DNA of 32,012 bases from Micromonospora sp. CPCC 205371 (GTDB lineage Bacteria > Actinomycetota > Actinomycetes > Mycobacteriales > Micromonosporaceae): assembly GCF_026130045.1 (NCBI RefSeq), contig NZ_JAIBNX010000053.1, forward strand, positions 3,977-35,988, written 5' to 3'. Below are positions 15,950 to 23,818 of this stretch, in pieces. The number at the start of each line of letters is the position of its first letter. Position 1 is the stretch's first letter. The notes beneath the pieces were generated by a model that had not been told where the DNA came from, did not search any database, and saw only the letters and a program-made list of their open reading frames with translations. A program made the position numbers and the translations under genes.

Positions 15950-16711
15950 GTGAAGAGGCTGGACGGCAAGGTCGCGCTCATCACCGGCGGCGCCCGCGGC
16001 ATGGGTAAGTCGCACGCCCGGCACTTCGTCGCCGAGGGCGCCCGCGTGGTCATCGGCGACGTGCTCGACGAGCGCGGCGCGGCGGTCGCCGAGAAGCTCG
16101 GGCCAGACGCGTGCCGGTACGTGCATCACGACGTCACCAGTGAAGACGACTGGACCACCGCGATCGCCGCGACGGTCCAGGCGTTCGGCAAGCTGGACGT
16201 GCTCGTCAACAACGCCGGCATCCTGCGGCACTCGACCATCGCCGACATGCCGCTCGCCGACTTCCGCGAGGTGCTCGACGTCAACCTGGTCGGCTGCTGG
16301 CTGGGCGTCAAGCACGCCATCGCGCCCATGACCGAGGCGGGAGGCGGCTCGATCGTCAACGTCTCCTCCATCGAAGGATTCGTGGGGGCGGCCGGGCTGT
16401 CGGCGTACAGCGCGAGCAAGTTCGCGCTGCGCGGGCTCACCAAGACGGCCGCGCAGGAGCTCGGCCAGTACGGTATCCGCGTCAACTCGGTCCACCCGGG
16501 CGGCGTGCTCACCCCGATGGCGGTCGGCGCCGCGCAGGCGTTCAGCCATGTCGACCCGGAGGCGTTCCTCAAGGCGCAGCCGATCGCCCGGTTCGCCGAG
16601 GCGGTCGAGGTCTCCCGGCTGGTCGCGTTCCTCGCCTCCGACGAGGCCTCGTACGCCACCGGTGCCGAGTTCGTCGTCGACGGCGGGTTGCTGAGCGGGC
16701 CCAACTACTAG
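15950..16711 (+). CDS. SDR-family hydroxysteroid dehydrogenase-like (FabG3/20-beta-HSD-like)
   Basis: A 253-residue classical short-chain dehydrogenase. The cofactor motif is TGGARGMG (near residue 12), followed by NNAG, the catalytic Ser in NVSSIEG, and YSASK with Tyr and Lys. The C-terminal ATGAEFVVDGG is typical. It resembles actinobacterial 3-alpha/20-beta-hydroxysteroid dehydrogenases such as Rv2002 (the GGARGMGKSHAR start and SSIEG). A NAD(P)-dependent oxidoreduction of a steroid hydroxyl is therefore likely but not proven. The start is GTG with TACACT seven bases upstream and no ribosome-binding site. A longer open frame running through TetR in another phase is rejected. Confidence 0.88.
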   Translation: MKRLDGKVALITGGARGMGKSHARHFVAEGARVVIGDVLDERGAAVAEKLGPDACRYVHHDVTSEDDWTTAIAATVQAFGKLDVLVNNAGILRHSTIADMPLADFREVLDVNLVGCWLGVKHAIAPMTEAGGGSIVNVSSIEGFVGAAGLSAYSASKFALRGLTKTAAQELGQYGIRVNSVHPGGVLTPMAVGAAQAFSHVDPEAFLKAQPIARFAEAVEVSRLVAFLASDEASYATGAEFVVDGGLLSGPNY

Positions 16712-16737
16712 TCGTTTCTACCAAAAGGACGGCCACT

Positions 16738-17646
16738 ATGGATGGTCGCGTCGCTGTGGTCACCGGGGCCGGAAACGGGCTCGGCCGGGCGGAGGCGCTA
16801 GCACTGGCGGGATCGGGCTTTCGCCTCGTGCTCAACGACCTGCCCGGTGCCGCGCTCGACGCGGTGGCCGGTGAGGTCAAGGCCGCCGGCGGTGAGGCGG
16901 TCACCTGCCCGGGCGACGTGGCCGAGTGGTCGACCGGCGAAGCCCTCGTCGCGGCGGCGCTCGACACGTACGGCAGCCTCGACGCGCTCGTCAACAACGC
17001 CGGTGTGCTGCGTGACCGCACCGTCTTCAACATGACGGCCGACGAGTGGGACCTGGTCATCCGGGTGCACCTGCGCGGTCATTTCGTCACCACCCGGCAC
17101 GCCACGGCACACTGGCGGCGGCTGAGCAAGGAGCGTGGCGGCCCGGTGTACGGCCGGATCGTCAACACGTCGTCGGAGGCGTGGCTGCTCGGGTCGGCGG
17201 GGCAGCCCAACTACGCCGCCGCGAAGGGGGGCATCGTCGCGCTCACCATGGCCACCGCGCGCGGCTGTGCCCGGTACGGGGTGCGTGCCAACGCGATCTG
17301 CCCGCGGGCGCGCACCGCGATGACGGCCGAGCTGATGGGCGACGCGCCGGACGCGGTATCCGATCCGATGTCGCCGGACCGCGTCGCGCCCCTCGTGGTC
17401 TACCTGGCGAGCCCGGCGGGCGCGGGCTTCACCGGCGAGGTCTTCGTCGTGCACAGCGACGTCGTGGCCCTACTGGGACCGCCGACCGTACGGGCCGCGT
17501 TTCACACAGTGGACGGCGGAGCGTGGACAGTCGATGGGCTGACCGGCGCCCTCGCCGGCCTGGCTGCCGGCGGCGAGCCCTCGCCCGGGTTCGTGTGCGA
17601 GGAGACGCTGCCGCTCGCCGCGTCCACCTTCGGCGAGGAGCGATGA
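16738..17646 (+). CDS. SDR-family oxidoreductase (Rv3548c-like)
   Basis: A 302-residue short-chain dehydrogenase, longer than the classical type, as in the Rv3548c and multifunctional-enzyme-like group. The motifs TGAGNGLG, NNAG, NTSSEAW (Ser) and YAAAK (Tyr, Lys) are present. A tail of about 60 residues after the core contains DVVALLGPPT. In mycobacteria the Rv3548c gene lies in the KstR2 regulon beside Rv3549c and echA20, as here. The ATG follows AAAAGGA about nine bases away, and the gene trails the previous SDR by 26 bases, so they are one operon. Its stop overlaps the next ATG (ATGA). The exact substrate is unknown; a hydroxyacyl-CoA of the steroid nucleus is a reasonable guess. Confidence 0.86.
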   Translation: MDGRVAVVTGAGNGLGRAEALALAGSGFRLVLNDLPGAALDAVAGEVKAAGGEAVTCPGDVAEWSTGEALVAAALDTYGSLDALVNNAGVLRDRTVFNMTADEWDLVIRVHLRGHFVTTRHATAHWRRLSKERGGPVYGRIVNTSSEAWLLGSAGQPNYAAAKGGIVALTMATARGCARYGVRANAICPRARTAMTAELMGDAPDAVSDPMSPDRVAPLVVYLASPAGAGFTGEVFVVHSDVVALLGPPTVRAAFHTVDGGAWTVDGLTGALAGLAAGGEPSPGFVCEETLPLAASTFGEER

Positions 17647-18098
17647 AGGAGCGTACCCGGGTCGCGATGACCGACGCCGAGGTGCTCGGGCTGCTCGCCG
17701 CCGAGCGCAAGGTGCACATGGCCACCATCAATCGCGACGGCACGCCGCACCTGGTGACGATGTTCTACGCGCTGATCGACGAGCGGATCGCGTTCTGGAC
17801 CTACCGCACCTCGCAGAAGGCGCGGAATCTGGCCCGCGATCCCCGGATCACCTGCCTGGTCGAAGACGGGGAGGACTACTTCGAGCTGCGTGGCGTGCAG
17901 GTGACCGGCACCGTCAAACGGTTCGACGAGCTGGCGGAGGTGCTGGCCGTCGGGCGGCGGATCGCGGCAACATTGCGGGGAGTGCCCGTCGAGGCGCTCG
18001 ACTCCTATGTGGCCGAGGCGGCGCGCAAGCGCGCCGCCTACATCGTCGAGCCTGGGCGGGTGGGCAGCTGGGGCCACCGCCAGCTGCTGGCCCCCTAG
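17643..18098 (+). CDS. PPOX-class F420-dependent oxidoreductase / pyridoxamine-oxidase-fold protein
   Basis: A 151-residue split-barrel protein. The N-terminal segment AAERKVHMATINRDGTPHLV and the later TSQKARNLARDPRITCLVEDG are typical of F420-binding PPOX-class proteins (often annotated TIGR03618). Such enzymes reduce or bind flavin/F420-linked substrates. The ATG at 17643 overlaps the SDR stop by four bases, giving translational coupling; an ATG eight codons downstream is a possible alternative start. It ends exactly where the convergent aldehyde dehydrogenase stop begins. Together with the LLM enzyme it is a second F420-type protein in the steroid island. Confidence 0.82.
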   Translation: MKERTRVAMTDAEVLGLLAAERKVHMATINRDGTPHLVTMFYALIDERIAFWTYRTSQKARNLARDPRITCLVEDGEDYFELRGVQVTGTVKRFDELAEVLAVGRRIAATLRGVPVEALDSYVAEAARKRAAYIVEPGRVGSWGHRQLLAP

Positions 18099-19607
18099 TC
18101 ACAGCATCTCCTCTGTGCTCGGCTCCCGGACGGGGTTGACCTCGGTGTACGCCTCGATCGAGGTGCGCCCGCCCTCGCGGCCGAGCCCGGACTTGCCGAA
18201 CCCACCGAACGCCACGTGCGGCTCCAACTGGTACCCGTTGATCCCGACCGTGCCGGCGCGGACCGCGCGGGCCAGGCGCACGGCGCGCTTCACGTCGCTG
18301 GTCCACACCGTGGCCGCGAGCCCGTAGTCGGTGTCGTTGGCGAGCCGGATCGCCTCGTCTTCCTCGGTGAACGGCACGACGGCGAGGACCGGGCCGAAGA
18401 TCTCTTCGCGGGCGATCGTGGCGTGGTTGTCGACGTCGGCGAAGACGGTGGGCGCGACGAAGTTGCCGGCCGCGAGGTCGCCGTTGACGCGCTCGCCGCC
18501 ACAGACCACCCGGGCGCCCTCCTCCTTGCCGCGCTCGATGTAGCCGAGCACGCGGTCGAGCTGCCGCTGGTTGATGAGTGGCGACGCGGTGGTCTCCGGG
18601 TCGAACGGGTCGCCGTAGTTGACCAGCGCCGACATCCCCTCGGCGACGGCGAGGAAGTAGTCGTAGACGTCGCGGTGCACCAGCGCCCGGGACTGCGCCA
18701 CGCACGCCTGGCCCGACAGGCCCAGCGTCACCGTGCCCATCGTGGTGGCCGCGGCGGCGTACACGTCAGCGTCGGCGAACACGATGGACGGGCTCTTGCC
18801 GCCCAGTTCGAGGCTGACCCGCTTGATGCCGTTGGCCGCGGCGGTCATGACCCGCTGCCCGACCGCGCGGCTCCCGGTAAAGGTGATCTTGTCGACGAGC
18901 GGGTGGTTGATGAGCGCGTCACCGGTGGGCTCACCGGGGCCGGTGACGACGTTGAGGACGCCCTCGGGCACGCCCGCCTCTTCGAGGAGCTTCGCGAGGC
19001 GCAGGGCGGAGAACGTCGCGTACTCGGACGGCTTGAGCACGACCGTGCAGCCGGCCGCGAGCGCCGGGGCGACCTTCTGGGCGGACAGCAGCAGCGGCCC
19101 GTTCCACGGCACGACCGCGGCGACCACACCGACGGGCTCGCGCAGCGTCATCACGAGGTGGTCGCCGCCCTGGTACCCGGGCAGCGTCTCGCCGCCGAGC
19201 TTGTCGACCCAGCCGGCATGGTGGTCGAACACGTCCGCGACGCACTCGATCGACATCGCGTATGTGGTGCCGAAGCTGAGCGGCACGCCGTTGTCGAGCG
19301 CCTGGAGCGCGAGCAGCTCGTCGTGGTGCTCGCGGACGAGCTCGGCGGCCCGGCGCAGCACGCGGATGCGGTCTTTGGCGCGGGTGCGCGGCCACGGCCC
19401 CTCGTCGAACGCGCGGCGAGCCGCCTTCACGGCCTCGTCGACGTCGCTGGGGCCGGCGACCGCGAACTGCCCGACCTCCTCGCCCGTCGCGGGGTGGATG
19501 TGGCTCCACGTAAGGCCGTCGCGGGCCGCGCGCCAGGCACCGCCGACGAGTAGCTCCCCCGTCGAGAGGCCGATCGCGTCGCGCCGCGGTTTGATCGAGA
19601 TCACCAC
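18099..19607 (-). CDS. Aldehyde dehydrogenase family protein (NAD(P)-dependent)
   Basis: A 502-residue ALDH. It has the conserved WNGPLL segment, FTGSRAVGQRV in the cofactor-binding region, catalytic-region Glu in LELGGKSPSIV and nucleophile Cys in GLSGQACVAQ, with FGGFGKSGLGREGG near the C-terminus. It would oxidise an aldehyde to the acid, plausibly during side-chain degradation. The GTG start at 19607 follows GGAGG by nine bases. A perfect palindromic KstR-type box lies 20 bases upstream, and no other gene reads from it, so this gene is its sole target. The stop directly abuts the PPOX stop. Confidence 0.9.
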   Translation of the reverse strand: MVISIKPRRDAIGLSTGELLVGGAWRAARDGLTWSHIHPATGEEVGQFAVAGPSDVDEAVKAARRAFDEGPWPRTRAKDRIRVLRRAAELVREHHDELLALQALDNGVPLSFGTTYAMSIECVADVFDHHAGWVDKLGGETLPGYQGGDHLVMTLREPVGVVAAVVPWNGPLLLSAQKVAPALAAGCTVVLKPSEYATFSALRLAKLLEEAGVPEGVLNVVTGPGEPTGDALINHPLVDKITFTGSRAVGQRVMTAAANGIKRVSLELGGKSPSIVFADADVYAAAATTMGTVTLGLSGQACVAQSRALVHRDVYDYFLAVAEGMSALVNYGDPFDPETTASPLINQRQLDRVLGYIERGKEEGARVVCGGERVNGDLAAGNFVAPTVFADVDNHATIAREEIFGPVLAVVPFTEEDEAIRLANDTDYGLAATVWTSDVKRAVRLARAVRAGTVGINGYQLEPHVAFGGFGKSGLGREGGRTSIEAYTEVNPVREPSTEEML

Positions 19608-19627
19608 TGCTGCCCACCTCCGCGCAG

Positions 19628-19641
19628 TAGAACGCGTTCTA
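19628..19641. promoter_or_regulatory. KstR-type operator, perfect 14-bp palindrome
   Basis: TAGAACGCGTTCTA is its own reverse complement and matches TNNAACNNGTTNNA. It lies 20 bases upstream of the aldehyde dehydrogenase start and 14 bases beyond the stop of the SDR on the same strand. Confidence 0.75.
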
Positions 19642-19655
19642 CTTTCCTCGGCAGA

Positions 19656-20432
19656 CTACGCCTGCGGCCGCGCCGCCGCCAGAGCCCTCAGGTATGCGGG
19701 CCACTCGCCACCACCGTGGACCGTGAGGGTGGACCCGGTGACATAGGACGCGAGCGGCGAGGCGAGGAAGAGGCAGGCGTCCGCGACGTCGTCAGGGGTA
19801 CCGAGCCGGCCCAGCGGCACGGTGCCGGCCACCGCCTCGACGTCGGGGTAGTGCTCGCCCGACAGCTCGGTCGCGATCATGCCGACCACGATGGAGTTGA
19901 TCCGCACCGCCGGGGCCCACTCGACCGCCAGGCTGGCCGCGAGATGGTGCAATCCCGCCTTGGCGGCCCCGTACGCCGCGGTGCCGGGTGACGGGCGCAC
20001 GCCGCTGACACTGCCCACCATCACGATCGCGCCACCCTCGGGCTGCTGGCGCATCACCGCGTAGGCCGCCTGCGAGACGTGCAGCGGGGCGATGAGGTTC
20101 AGCTCGATCACCTTGGCGTGGAACCGCGGCGACACGGTGGCCGCGTCGGCGTACGGCGCGCCACCGGCGTTGTTGACGACGGCGTCGAGCCGGCCGAACG
20201 CGTCGACCGTGGCCCGCACGGCGGCGGACGCCTGCTCCGGGTCGCGCACGTCAGCGGCGGCGAACCGGGCCCGGCGACCGTCCACTTCGGGCAGCACGGC
20301 CGGCGCCGTGCGGGCGCACACGAGAACGTCGGCACCGGCGGCGAGGAAACGCGCCGCGATCCCGGCCCCGATCCCCCGGGTGCCACCGGTGACCAGCACA
20401 GCACGACCAGCGAAATCCAGGGGGTTCGACAC
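19656..20432 (-). CDS. SDR-family oxidoreductase (Rv3549c-like)
   Basis: A 258-residue short-chain dehydrogenase. The motifs TGGTRGIG, NNAG, GSVSG (Ser) and YGAAK (Tyr, Lys) are present. The segments FHAKVIELNLIAPLHVSQAA and VHGGGEWPAYL closely follow Rv3549c, which in mycobacteria is divergent from echA20 exactly as here. The role in steroid ring degradation is inferred. The start is GTG with TACGGT six bases upstream on the minus strand and no ribosome-binding site. The aldehyde dehydrogenase follows on the same strand after 48 bases but has its own operator, so it is not simply cotranscribed. Confidence 0.87.
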   Translation of the reverse strand: MSNPLDFAGRAVLVTGGTRGIGAGIAARFLAAGADVLVCARTAPAVLPEVDGRRARFAAADVRDPEQASAAVRATVDAFGRLDAVVNNAGGAPYADAATVSPRFHAKVIELNLIAPLHVSQAAYAVMRQQPEGGAIVMVGSVSGVRPSPGTAAYGAAKAGLHHLAASLAVEWAPAVRINSIVVGMIATELSGEHYPDVEAVAGTVPLGRLGTPDDVADACLFLASPLASYVTGSTLTVHGGGEWPAYLRALAAARPQA

Positions 20433-20443
20433 GGCACTACCGT

Positions 20444-20461
20444 ACCAAGCAAACGCTAGGT
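20444..20461. promoter_or_regulatory. Inverted repeat in the SDR-echA20 divergent promoter, possible KstR2 site
   Basis: ACCAAGC-AAAC-GCTAGGT is an inverted repeat with 6 of 7 positions paired. It shares the block AGCGTTTG (on the minus strand) with the box in front of the TetR gene. It lies between the -10 elements of the two divergent genes. The match to the KstR2 consensus is only partial. Confidence 0.35.
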
Positions 20462-20473
20462 TAGTCTTGCCCG

Positions 20474-21223
20474 ATGGGCATCCAGGTCCACGCCGCAGGC
20501 GACGGGATCGCCGAAATCGTCATCGACTTCCCGCCGGTCAACGCCCTGCCGGCCAGCGCCTGGCACGAGCTCGCCGGCGCGCTGTACGCGGCCGGCGCCG
20601 ACCCCGCGGTACGGGTCGTCGTGCTCGCCGCCGAGGGGCGCGGCTTCTGCGCCGGCGTCGACATCAAGGAGATGCAGCGCACCCCCGGCCACACCGCGCT
20701 CATCGAGGCGAACCGGGGCTGCTTCGCCGCGTTCGCCGCCGTCTACGACTGCCCGGCCCCGGTGGTCGCGGCGGTGCACGGGTTCTGCCTCGGCGGCGGG
20801 GTCGGCCTGGCCGGCAACGCCGACATCGTGGTGGCCGGCGATGACGCCACGTTCGGACTGCCCGAAGTGGGCCCGGGCGCGCTGGGCGCGGGCACGCACC
20901 TGGCGAGACTGGTGCCACAGCATTTGATGCGCGCGATGGTGTACACCTGCCGCACGGCCACGGCGGCGGAGCTGCACAGCTTCGGCTCGGTGCTGGAGGT
21001 GGTGCCGCCCGACAAGTTGCGCGCGGCGGCACGGGCGGTGGCCGCCGAGATCGCCGGCAAGGACCCGGTCGTCATCCGGGCGGCCAAGCAGTCGCTGAAC
21101 GGCATCGACCCGGTGGACGTCAAGCGCTCGTACCGGTACGAGCAGGGGTTCACGTTCGAGCTGAACCTCGACGGGGTGGCCGATCGGGCCCGCCAACGCT
21201 TCGTCGACGAGCGGGAGGCGTGA
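20474..21223 (+). CDS. echA20: Enoyl-CoA hydratase-family ring hydrolase EchA20
   Basis: A 249-residue crotonase-fold enzyme. The segments RGFCAGVDIKEMQRTPGHTA, ANRGCFAAFAAVY, FGLPEVGPGALGAGTHL, LVPQHLMR and YEQGFTFELNLDGVAD follow mycobacterial EchA20 (Rv3550). That enzyme hydrolytically opens steroid ring D of a CoA-bound indanone intermediate rather than hydrating a simple enoyl-CoA. The ATG has TAGTCT six bases upstream and no ribosome-binding site, so it is probably leaderless. Its stop overlaps the ipdA start (TGATG). It heads the echA20-ipdA-ipdB-ipdC operon, in the same order as in mycobacteria. Confidence 0.9.
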   Translation: MGIQVHAAGDGIAEIVIDFPPVNALPASAWHELAGALYAAGADPAVRVVVLAAEGRGFCAGVDIKEMQRTPGHTALIEANRGCFAAFAAVYDCPAPVVAAVHGFCLGGGVGLAGNADIVVAGDDATFGLPEVGPGALGAGTHLARLVPQHLMRAMVYTCRTATAAELHSFGSVLEVVPPDKLRAAARAVAAEIAGKDPVVIRAAKQSLNGIDPVDVKRSYRYEQGFTFELNLDGVADRARQRFVDEREA

Positions 21224-22065
21224 TGGCGGGCAAGGTCATGTCGCTCGCCGGCGTGGTGGGCGAGCTGCGCTCCGGCATGACGATCGGCATCGGCGGCTGG
21301 GGCTCGCGACGCAAGCCCATGGCGCTCGTGCGGGCCATCCTGCGCAGCGACATCACCGACCTCACCGTCGTCTCGTACGGCGGCCCGGACGTCGGGCTGC
21401 TCGCCGCGTACGGCCGTATCCGGCGGCTGGTGACCGGATTCGTGTCGCTGGACAGCGTCCCCCTCGAACCGCACTTCCGCCGCGCCCGTCAGGAGGGCGC
21501 GCTCGAACTGACCGAAGTGGACGAGGGCATGCTGTACTGGGGCCTGCTCGCCGCCGCGAACCGCCTGCCGTTCCTGCCGATCCGGGCCGGGCTCGGCTCC
21601 GACGTGCTGCGGGTCAACCCGTCGCTGCGCACGATCCGGTCGCCCTACGAGGATCAAGAGGACCTCGTGGCGATGCCGGCGCTGAAACTGGACGCCGCGC
21701 TCATCCACCTCAACCGGGCCGACCGCTACGGCAACGGCCAGTACCTCGGCCCCGACCCGTACTTCGACGATCTGTTCTGTCAGGCGGCCACCCGGCGGTA
21801 CCTGACGTGCGAGCGGCTGGTGGACACCAAGGAGCTGCTGGCCGGCGGGCCGCCGCAGAGCCTGCTCGTCAACCGGATGATGGTCGACGGCGTCGTGGAG
21901 ACCCCGCGCGGCGCGCACTTCACCAGCTGCGTGCCCGACTACGACCGCGACGAGGCGTTCCAGCGCGCGTACGCGCACGCGGCCAGCGATGAGGAAGCCT
22001 GGTCCCGCTTCCGCGCCACCTACCTCGACGGCGACGAAGCGGCGTACCAGGCGGCGATCGCATGA
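21223..22065 (+). CDS. ipdA: CoA-transferase-fold ring hydrolase subunit IpdA
   Basis: A 280-residue alpha subunit with the class I CoA-transferase fold. With IpdB it hydrolyses steroid ring C (COCHEA-CoA hydrolase) in characterised actinobacteria. The segments LRSGMTIGIGGWGSRRKPMA, VSYGGPDVGLL, GFVSLDSVP, LPFLPIRAGLGSDV and LLVNRMMVDGVVE match Rv3551. The ATG at 21223 is preferred over a GTG one codon earlier, because GGGAGG (21212-21217) is then five bases away. It shares a base with the echA20 stop, and its own stop overlaps ipdB by four bases. Confidence 0.9.
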   Translation: MAGKVMSLAGVVGELRSGMTIGIGGWGSRRKPMALVRAILRSDITDLTVVSYGGPDVGLLAAYGRIRRLVTGFVSLDSVPLEPHFRRARQEGALELTEVDEGMLYWGLLAAANRLPFLPIRAGLGSDVLRVNPSLRTIRSPYEDQEDLVAMPALKLDAALIHLNRADRYGNGQYLGPDPYFDDLFCQAATRRYLTCERLVDTKELLAGGPPQSLLVNRMMVDGVVETPRGAHFTSCVPDYDRDEAFQRAYAHAASDEEAWSRFRATYLDGDEAAYQAAIA

Positions 22066-22772
22066 GCGCGCCGACCCGGGCCGAGGTGTGCGTGGTCGCG
22101 TGCGCGGAGGCGTGGCGCGGCGACGGGGAGATCCTGGCCAGTCCGATGGGCGTGATCCCGCGGCTCGGCGCCGAGTTGGCCCGGCACACGTTCGCGCCTG
22201 ACCTGTTGCTCAGCGACGGCGAGGCGTTCCTGATGGCCGGCGACACCGTGGAGGGCTGGCTGCCCTACCGGGCGGTCTTCGGGGTGGTCGCCGCCGGCAC
22301 CCGGCACGTCATGATGGGCGCGAGCCAGCTCGACCGGTACGGCAACCAGAACATCTCGGCCGTCGGCGACTGGGCCCGGCCGCGCTCGCAGCTCCTCGGA
22401 GTGCGCGGCGCACCCGGCAACACGGTCAACCACCCCACCAGCTACTGGGTGCCGCGCCACTCCCCCAGGGTCTTCGTGGAGCGGGTCGACATCGTGTGCG
22501 GTGTCGGGTACGACCGGCCGGGCGGCCGGTTCCACGAGATCCGGGTGGTGGTCACCAACCTGGCGGTACTGGACTTCGACACGCCCGATCGGGCGATGCG
22601 GCTGCGCTCCGTCCACCCGGGAGTGTCCGTGTCGGACGTCGTGGCGGCCACCGGCTTCCCGCTCGCCGTGCCGGACGGCGTACCCGAGACCCGCCTGCCG
22701 ACCGCCGCGGAGCTAGCGCTGATCCGCGACCGCCTCGACCCCGACAAGCGGCGGGAGCGGGAGGTGCCGTGA
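22062..22772 (+). CDS. ipdB: CoA-transferase-fold ring hydrolase subunit IpdB
   Basis: The beta subunit, 236 residues, that pairs with IpdA to open ring C of the steroid nucleus. Family segments include LLSDGEAFLMAG, VMMGASQLDRYGNQNISAVGD and GAPGNTVNHPTSYWVP, the last typical of the IpdB group. The ATG overlaps the ipdA stop (ATGA), and the stop overlaps the GTG of ipdC, so the operon is tightly coupled. The length is slightly short of the usual 240-255 residues but no motif is missing. Confidence 0.88.
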   Translation: MSAPTRAEVCVVACAEAWRGDGEILASPMGVIPRLGAELARHTFAPDLLLSDGEAFLMAGDTVEGWLPYRAVFGVVAAGTRHVMMGASQLDRYGNQNISAVGDWARPRSQLLGVRGAPGNTVNHPTSYWVPRHSPRVFVERVDIVCGVGYDRPGGRFHEIRVVVTNLAVLDFDTPDRAMRLRSVHPGVSVSDVVAATGFPLAVPDGVPETRLPTAAELALIRDRLDPDKRREREVP

Positions 22773-23818
22773 AGACCCGGCTCACCGAGTTGCTGGGCAT
22801 CCGGTACCCGGTCGTCCAGGCCGGGATGGGCTACGTCGCCGGCGCGAAGCTGGCGGCGGCGACCTCGCGGGCCGGCGGGCTCGGCGTCATCGCGTCGGCG
22901 ACGATGAGCCTCGACCAGCTGCGCACGGCGATCCGCGAGGTGCGCGAGCGCACGGACGCGCCGTTCGGGGTGAACCTGCGCGCCGACACGCCAGACGCGG
23001 CGGAGCGGATCGACCTGCTCGTGGCCGAGCGAGTGCCGGTGGCGTCGTTCGCGCTCGCACCCACCCGTGAACTCATCCAGCGCTGTGCCGGCGGCGGCGT
23101 GCTGGCGATGCCGTCGGTTGGCGCTCCCCGGCACGCCGAGAAGGTGGCCGGGTGGGGCGCCGACCTCGTCGTCGTGCAGGGTGGAGAGGGCGGCGGGCAC
23201 ACCGGCGCGATCCCGACCAGCCTGCTGCTGCCGCGCGTGGTGGACACAGTGGACATCCCGGTGGTCGCCGCGGGTGGCTATTTCGACGGCCGCGGGCTGG
23301 TGGCCGCCCTGGCATACGGCGCCGCGGGCATCGCGATGGGCACGCGTTTCCTGCTCACCAGCGACAGCCCGGTCGCGGATGAGGTCAAGCGGCACTACCT
23401 CGCCGCGCCGCTCACCGGCACCGTGGTGACTCAACGGATCGACGGCGTGCCCCATCGCGTGCTGCGAACCCCGTTCGTCGACCGGCTCGAAAGGTCCGGC
23501 CGGGTCACGGGCCTGGCGCGGGCGTTGCGGCACGCGGCGGCGTTCCGCCAGATCTCCGGACTGTCGTGGCTGGACCTGCTGCGCGCCGGCCGCAACGCGC
23601 GGCGCGAGCTGTCGTGGAGCCAGGTCGTGATGGCGGCGAACACGCCGATGCTTCTCAAGACGGCCATGGTCGACGGCCGGCCGGAGTACGGGGTGATGTC
23701 GGCCGGTCAGGTGGTCGGGATGATCGACGACCTGCCCTCGTGCGCCGAGCTGATTGACCGGATAGTCAAGGAGGCGGAGGGCTGCCTGAGCCGCCTCACA
23801 GCCGTTCGATCACCGTGA
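22769..23818 (+). CDS. ipdC: Nitronate-monooxygenase-family flavoprotein IpdC
   Basis: A 349-residue FMN-binding TIM-barrel protein. It starts TRLTELLGIRYPVVQAGMG and contains GGEGGGHTG, VVAAGGYFDGRGLVAALAYG and GIAMGTRFL, all NPD-family signatures. In mycobacteria IpdC (Rv3553) acts on a CoA thioester of the degraded C/D rings, not on nitroalkanes. The GTG start overlaps the ipdB stop by four bases; a longer open frame upstream lies within ipdB and is rejected. The 3' end overlaps the fadA6 3' end by 23 bases on the opposite strand. The ferredoxin gene that follows ipdC in mycobacteria is absent here. Confidence 0.88.
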   Translation: MKTRLTELLGIRYPVVQAGMGYVAGAKLAAATSRAGGLGVIASATMSLDQLRTAIREVRERTDAPFGVNLRADTPDAAERIDLLVAERVPVASFALAPTRELIQRCAGGGVLAMPSVGAPRHAEKVAGWGADLVVVQGGEGGGHTGAIPTSLLLPRVVDTVDIPVVAAGGYFDGRGLVAALAYGAAGIAMGTRFLLTSDSPVADEVKRHYLAAPLTGTVVTQRIDGVPHRVLRTPFVDRLERSGRVTGLARALRHAAAFRQISGLSWLDLLRAGRNARRELSWSQVVMAANTPMLLKTAMVDGRPEYGVMSAGQVVGMIDDLPSCAELIDRIVKEAEGCLSRLTAVRSP

